From: Anaeramoeba flamelloides
Taxonomy: Eukaryota > Metamonada > Anaeramoebidae
DNA: 64,000 nucleotides
Assembly: GCA_027625915.1 (NCBI GenBank)
Contig: JANTQA010000036.1
Span: forward strand, 7,833,001 to 7,897,000
Reading direction: 5' to 3'
Within the stretch, counting starts at the first letter, position 1, and each line of letters opens with the position of its first letter. Both the position numbers and the translations under genes were made by a program. The notes under the pieces are model-generated. The model ran no database searches, was not told where the DNA came from, and worked only from the letters and a program-made list of their open reading frames with translations. This document shows positions 58,268 through 64,000 of the stretch, piece by piece.

Positions 58268-59794
58268 TACTTTAAATTTTCTTTAAAGAATGTATTCAGG
58301 ACTGAAAACATTTTCAATATTCGAGGAAAGTTTAAAAGGGTTCAACAACATTTCAACATCTTTCACAAAAACCTTGTCAGATTATCACAAATGATAAAGA
58401 TAGTTTTACATAATTTTTCTTCTTATTTTTATTCTTCTCATTTCGTATCTTTGTATTGGGCAAAAATAAACGATTTGAGCTTAGAGGTTGTTGTTTATAT
58501 GATCACTGATAAGAAGGAAAATTATTCTTCATTTGTTAGTGTTATTGAATTTGTGAATGTAAGAACTCCATTTTTAAAATAACATTTATTATGTATTCAA
58601 GTACATTTCTGTAATGTGTTGTTATTAGTTTGATCATAAAATTTGTTCGAGTTTTTATAGCTTGTAAAAAAAAATGAAAACATAAAGAAATTTTTAATCC
58701 ACAACAAACTACAAAAAACTCAGACCCTTTAAAAAAGTTTTCATTCTTTCAAATTTTTCAAACACTTTCAAAGACAATTCACAACCCTTACAAAAACTTT
58801 CAAACCTTTTGAAAGAGGAAAACGTTGTAAAAGTATCAAGGCTTGGTAATTTCAAGAAGATTTTATTAAGGTGATTTCAAAAAAATAATTAATTATTTTA
58901 TCATGATAAAGTGAAATACCGCATTTTTATGATTTTTAGTAATAAAATTGGACTAATTGCCATTTCTTTAATATTATTGTGAATTAATTTCCAATATCAT
59001 AATAATATATGCTATCATCAAAACCTCTAATATAACCCGAAAAAAACCATTTTTTTCATTTGATATTGTATTATTATTCAAAAAATCTTGTTTATTTTAT
59101 TATTTCAAAATAAAATAAAATTTTTTATTTTTTATAGATTCGTTTTAGATAAGTAGGAAAACTTGTTAGTTTTGTTTTTGTATTGTTTTAAAATGTTTTT
59201 AATGTTTTTTTGTTTTAATAAAGTGAAAAAAAAAATAATAATAATAATTAACACTTTTCTTCCTTCACATCCTCTACATCACATTTCAAATGCTAGTCCT
59301 CGCTTGCTTAAAATATTAAGCTTTCAAAAAATTTTAATTTTTAAGATTTTTTCACTTTTTGAAAACATTTTTAAACTGTATTAATTGATATTTTATAAAA
59401 TCTTATTCTTAAAACCTCAGCAATTTATATATTAAAACCATCTATAAAGTTCTACACTAAAACTTAATAAAGTAACTTATTTCTCTCGATTTATAGTTGT
59501 TAAAATATTTAGAACTCTTTCGAAAAACAAATTATGGTGATTGTCAAAAAAAAAAAAGGGGAAACAACCGCTACCAACTCAACTCTGTAGACAAAAATAA
59601 ACTTTTTAATGAAGTTTTTACTTTTTTCTATTATTTTTTGACTCTCTTTTTTTTCTTGTTTTTCTTTCTCTTTTTCTTGTCTTTGTTTATAAATAATTTT
59701 TTTTCTTTTCATTTTTTAAAGAAAAGATATTCTGTGGGTTAGAATCTTTCCTAAATTATAGCTAGTATAGAAAAAAAACTTAAATAAAATTAAG

Positions 59795-59995
59795 AGTTTC
59801 AGGAAGTGTCGTAGAGTGTTGTAGAATGCCTAGGTTTTCCAGAATTTAAAGAATGGTTAAAAATCTTTGATTTTACTCAAAACTTTTAAATACTGGAAAA
59901 ACTAACCAGGGTTTTTTTTTTTAATTTGAGAAATAAACTGAAATTTTAATTAATTTTCTGTTTATTTCTCAAATTAAAAATAAAAATCTAACTAT
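59795..59995. repeat. Family F repeat, copy 5, with stem-loop
   Basis: The tag GTGTCGTAGAGTGTTGTAGA and GCCTAGGTTTTCCAG are followed by a TTCCAGAATTTAAAGAATGG hairpin and the TTTGAGAAATAAACTGAAA / TTTCTGTTTATTTCTCAAA inverted end. Confidence 0.6.
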
Positions 59996-61192
59996 AAACT
60001 GGAAATAATAATGTTGAATTACTTCTCTTCAAAAATAAATAAAAAAAAATAAATGTTATTTGCTATTTTATTTTAAAATATTTTTTTCAAAATTCCAATT
60101 AAATACTTGTTTTTTATAAAATCATTAATAAGGAAAAGATATTTATAAAAAAAATGATTGTGATTAGTTTAAAAATAGTAAATAAACACCGTTTCAATTT
60201 AAAACGGTTTTTTTTTTTTTTCATGATTTTAAATAATATCGAACAATTTTACTAATATTTATAGATATATATATATTATTCTATTATTGTTTTTTAATAT
60301 CTAAAATTGATAATCCACTATAGAAAATGTTTTATCTTTCATTACCAACATAATCTGAGACAGAATTTAATAATTCCTTTTTTAACAAAAAAAAAAAAAG
60401 TTCTTAATTTTTTTATTTTTTGATAACATTTTATATACGATCTTATTAATATTTTAATGGATTTGTATCAATTTCCAAACATTTCAGAACTTGATAAGGT
60501 TGCCCAAAATTGAAAGTAAAATCATTATTTGTTGGGTATTGGGTTTCGATGATTATTTTATTTTTCAAAGTACATCATCTATTCACATAGACGTTTTTTA
60601 GAAATCTCTCATAGAATAAATAAAACTATTTTAAAAAAGTGAGGTACTTTATTTGAGTTTTTTATTTTTAAACATTCTCAAAAATAAAGAAGGTCTCAAA
60701 AAAGTGATTACTTAAAAAAAATTCAAGTACTTTTCTTTTCCATTTCATCTTTGCCACACGCTCCAAAGGATAATTTCTTTCCTTTTATTAAAATCAAAAA
60801 GTCAGAAAAAATGTTTTTGTTGAAAAAAAAGTACTAACTTTTTTAAAGCAAGATTGTTTGGAAAAGTTTTAATTTTATCAATCTAAAAAAAAAAAATGTG
60901 TGGACTAAAAGTTTTATCAAATGATATCCAAATTCCTTAAAAGAGTAAAATGGGCAGTCTGGGGTACCAACAATAAAACTTTTAATTCCATACTTTTTTT
61001 AAAACAACTGAACTGGTTTATTTATTTTTTTTTTCATAATGATTGTGCAATCATAAAGAAAGATGAATGAAAATTTTCGATTACAAAAAGAATTCCCCCC
61101 CCCCAGAACAATCCACCAGAAGAGTAAAATTCAAAATTCAAAACTCAAAACTAAAATCAGTATTTCGATATTTCGGATTTTATGAAGGATAT

Positions 61193-62110
61193 TTATTTCG
61201 GTTTTCTACACAAATCGCAAAGGCAATCAAAACCCCAAATTAATCGGATTAATTGCTTTCTCATATTAGTGTCGTCTTGGTAAATGCCACCCAAATAATC
61301 AAAGCACAAATGATCGCCTTTCATAATTTTTTTTGTTGATTTAAATTGGATACTGTCACCGATGCCATTTGATGATTGGATTTTCAGGTTTGGTTGGCAA
61401 GAGTGGTTAATAAAAGAAGAAGCCAAAAATAAAGAGTATCTTCTCCCAACAAAGATGGTATTTACTATTGCTTTCCCAAAGCAGGAAAGCCAGAAACGAT
61501 CAGCTGTTTTCTTTATGTTTGGCTGGTGTGGTTCGAAGAGTTCGTTCCTTTCCAAAAACGCGGCTGGATCGAGCATTCCCTTTGTTTGCTGCGCTGCTTC
61601 GCACAGGAGCTCTAAATCCTTCGCCCAGTTTTTTGGGACCGTGTTCCCAAGATTTTGTGATTGCAGCGAGTCCACATAATGTAAATACTTTACACGATCA
61701 TGTTCGATCATCATTCGGCCAAATAGTTGCCCACTTAGCATAAACTGGTACCATAAATTCGGTGAGTTAAAATATGGCTGTGTTGATCTTTCAATCGCCC
61801 TTTCAACATAAGTCTTCATTGGGCTTGTTGATAAAAAGTTCTCCAGAAACGTTTTACTTTGCTTATTTGAGCTCGTGTAATACTCCTTGATCGCAGGAGT
61901 AATTTTTGATTTGGTTTCCTTTGCATTTTGGGGTTTTAATTCTGGTGTTTGAAGAAAGGGCTTTTCTTCAAAGAGGACTTGCCCTTTTTCAAAATTTTTG
62001 GTCGAAAGCGCTCCCCTAATTGTTAAATTGCCTAACTGTAACTTTTTAACCTGGAACGGTACCGTTTTTGAAAGAACAAAATCCAAGCATGGCTGAAGAA
62101 TTTGGTTCAT
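61193..62110 (-). CDS. SET-domain protein (SMYD-like core, no MYND finger)
   Basis: 305 residues, intronless, ATG at 62108-62110 with an in-frame stop a few codons upstream. The SET core is split in the usual way: N-terminal IRGALSTKNFEKGQVLFEEK (31-50), a ~175-residue helical insert, then SSFINHSCQPN (231-241), the pseudoknot motif that binds S-adenosylmethionine, and GDHLCFDYLG (265-274) with the conserved Tyr. A post-SET-like cysteine cluster, WGFDCLCDLC (292-301), ends the protein; the expected zinc is bound together with the NHSC Cys. The arrangement resembles SMYD and SET5-type lysine methyltransferases, but the MYND finger (normally inserted near residue 50) is absent. The target, histone or other, cannot be told. 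Confidence 0.88.
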   Translation of the reverse strand: MNQILQPCLDFVLSKTVPFQVKKLQLGNLTIRGALSTKNFEKGQVLFEEKPFLQTPELKPQNAKETKSKITPAIKEYYTSSNKQSKTFLENFLSTSPMKTYVERAIERSTQPYFNSPNLWYQFMLSGQLFGRMMIEHDRVKYLHYVDSLQSQNLGNTVPKNWAKDLELLCEAAQQTKGMLDPAAFLERNELFEPHQPNIKKTADRFWLSCFGKAIVNTIFVGRRYSLFLASSFINHSCQPNLKIQSSNGIGDSIQFKSTKKIMKGDHLCFDYLGGIYQDDTNMRKQLIRLIWGFDCLCDLCRKPK

Positions 62111-64000
62111 GGAGATCGATTAAGAAAAAACAATCCAATTCCAAAAAATGATTTGGGTTGCAAAACCAAAATGAGTCTGGAAAAACTTATTTCGAAAATA
62201 CTCTTAAAGGAAGTTTTTGAAATTATTCAGAGAATAATTTGATAATTTGGGAAAAAAATATTTCAACCCTTAGAAGTTTCTTCTTCTGCTTTGGAACCAA
62301 TTTTCAAATGACGGTTTGGAATTACTCGTTTATTTTCTTCGTTTATTCCCACAATCACATACGTTTTTACAATTGTGTGTAATACTGGTATTTGAATTAT
62401 AATTGGGAACAATTTTTCCTTTGATTTTCAATTTCCTTTTTCTTTTAGATACACAAATTACAACCTACTTCATTGATGACTCTTTTTGAAAAAACATAAA
62501 TCAGGAAAAGGAAGTAATAATTTTACTCATTTAGAATTCAAATACGAGAAAAAAGAAAATTCAAAAAAGTTCTGATAAGAGAAAAGATTTGAGAACAAAA
62601 AAAAGAGTTCCAAGAGTATATTTTTAATAAATGGGTGTTCTTAATTATCGAGAAATCTAATAAATTTGTGTGAAACGAAGGCTATTATTTTGATAAAAGA
62701 GTACAAATCAAAAATATTACTGTCTTTTTCTGATTATAGAAATCCAAGTTTCTCTTTCAAGTTCCCAAAATCATTGGGGTAATTGTTTGTTGACAAAGCC
62801 CAAGTTATTGTAAAAAATTAATGAGAGATGACTACCACATCTAATGCGATTTTTCTTACTGTCACTATCGAAATGTAAAAAATTAATTTGAATCTCAAAG
62901 TTTCAACAATAAAGGTTTTAAATTAAAAAAATCAAGGCTATCTTGAGAAATGATCTTATGAAAATCTTGGTTTTTTTTGGAATTATTCCACTCATTGGGG
63001 AAATATTCGATAGTCTGAAATAAAAATTTTAATATCTTGATGGGAAAATGACAGTCAGATAATTTTCCAATTAAAGAACGAAAATTTTTAGTTCACATTC
63101 CAAAATATTTTTCTAATCTTTTAAAAATGATATTTTTAGACAATAAATGTAACTTAATTTATATTAACTCTAAGACACAATTTTTACTCTACTATTTTTG
63201 GTTGTTACAGAAATTATGAATATACATTTCAGAAATTGAAATAAAAAATTCATTTATTAATTGGAAAATAACAATAAAACAGAACTGTACAAATGATCCA
63301 TTTGTAAAAAATCTTGTAACTGTTCTTTTATGAAAACAATTCTAATCGGAGAATATTTGAATGACGAACTAATTTTAATGGTTTCTTAACACTTTAACCA
63401 ATTAGACAGTTTATTCAAAGCTAAATACAAAAATTTCCAAAAAGAAAAAATTTAAACATACTTATCACCTTTTACAACGTATGGCCTTATATTACAACCT
63501 ATTTCTTTGAAAATTCTAATCTAAATAAAAATTAGAAAAAAATCGGTAAAAATTATTCTCTTTTATTCTGCAAACACCAGTATTAGCTATTATTTTAATT
63601 GCCAATCAACTCTACTTTTGGGAAATAATATTAACAAGATTTTGAGGGAATAAGATTCCAATTGTCAAAAACCTAAACAATTTTCAGAAAAAAATCAAGC
63701 AACCCACATTTGATTTTACACTTTTTGAAAAAAAAAAGTCTTCTTAAATTTGTAGAATCACATGAGAAAAGTTTTAAATGTTATTACCAAGTGCTTTTCA
63801 AAAAAAAAGTTTACCTTTTCCCAAATATCTTCGAGTATAAAAGTGTTAAAAATTGTCATACCAAAACAAGTATGATTTAATAATAGTATAACAATAGGGA
63901 ATACCAGTTGGCTTCTCTGTACTACATTTGATTGGTGCTATCTTTCATTTTTTCAATCTTTTCGTTTTAATCAATTGAATCCTGATTTTTAAATGAAAAA
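62111..64000. other. Upstream of SET gene to window edge
   Basis: Holds one family E element (62376-62551). The rest is A/T-rich and I see no gene. No coding frame runs off the right edge convincingly on either strand. Confidence 0.55.
62376..62551. mobile_element. Family E TIR element, copy 4
   Basis: Left ACTGGTATTTGAATTATAA and right TTTAGAATTCAAATACGAG are inverted ends. The inner TTTTCAATTTCCTTTT / GGAAAAGGAAG blocks match copy 2. Confidence 0.6.

Larger units (their letters stand above)
56444..61192. other. 4.7-kb convergent intergenic, TPK / SET gene
   Basis: Holds a long poly-T run (~56621-56646), family G (56675-57165), family A (57431-57623), family D (58032-58267) and family F (59795-59995) repeats. 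A frame at 58205-58582 starts inside the family D copy and is not supported as a gene; those at 59163-59384 and 59497-59742 are A/T-driven. Confidence 0.6.

Noticed and set aside
58205-58582. 125-codon plus frame
   Set aside because: Its first 60 bp are the right end of a family D MITE, and the rest has no recognisable motif.

Overview
This window looks like nuclear DNA of an AT-rich, free-living amoeboid protist. The reasons are spliceosomal introns with GT...AG borders, eukaryotic secretory-pathway proteins (calreticulin, RNase T2, a GT-C-like transferase), a homeodomain protein, Asn/Gln/Lys/Glu low-complexity protein tails and very AT-rich non-coding DNA full of poly-A/T tracts and small inverted-repeat transposons. 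Anaeramoeba, Pelomyxa-like archamoebae or another amoebozoan would fit, but I cannot fix the genus. All complete genes end at TAA or TAG and read in the standard code.

Layout, left to right. (1) 1-501 minus: 5' part of a homeodomain gene, cut by the window edge. (2) 1.2-3.7 kb: a cluster of nested inverted-repeat elements. (3) 4363-9320 minus: a secreted RNase T2-family protein in three exons, with a 4.1-kb second intron. (4) 11258-15622 plus: a four-TM (MARVEL-like) protein in two exons with a 3.75-kb intron. (5) 15.6-22.3 kb: gene-poor, transposon-bearing, with weak unrecognised coding islands. (6) 22309-24615 minus: a 768-residue membrane protein. (7) 24.6-31.2 kb: gene-poor. (8) 31172-36723 plus: a membrane-anchored S41-type protease in two exons with a 3.2-kb intron. 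(9) 41013-46105 plus: a calreticulin-family protein without a recognisable P-domain, in two exons with a 3.5-kb intron. (10) 48436-50712 minus: a GT-C-like multi-pass transferase, with a near-perfect 400-bp palindrome 79 bp before its start. (11) 55379-56443 plus: thiamine pyrophosphokinase. (12) 61193-62110 minus: a SET-domain protein.

The genes do not form an operon-like or pathway unit. Several do share the secretory route: RNase T2 and the S41 protease have signal peptides, calreticulin works in the ER lumen, and the GT-C-like protein would sit in the ER or Golgi membrane. Thiamine pyrophosphokinase supplies TPP, and the homeodomain and SET proteins are nuclear or regulatory candidates.

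The most striking property is architectural. Four genes are split by single introns of 3.2-4.1 kb that join in perfect reading phase, three of which carry recognisable copies of dispersed TIR elements and the fourth a cluster of them. The other complete genes are intronless. I recognise about ten repeat families, several with clean TA target-site duplications, plus one nested insertion whose empty site exists elsewhere in the window. No tRNA, rRNA, CRISPR array or virus-derived element was recognised.
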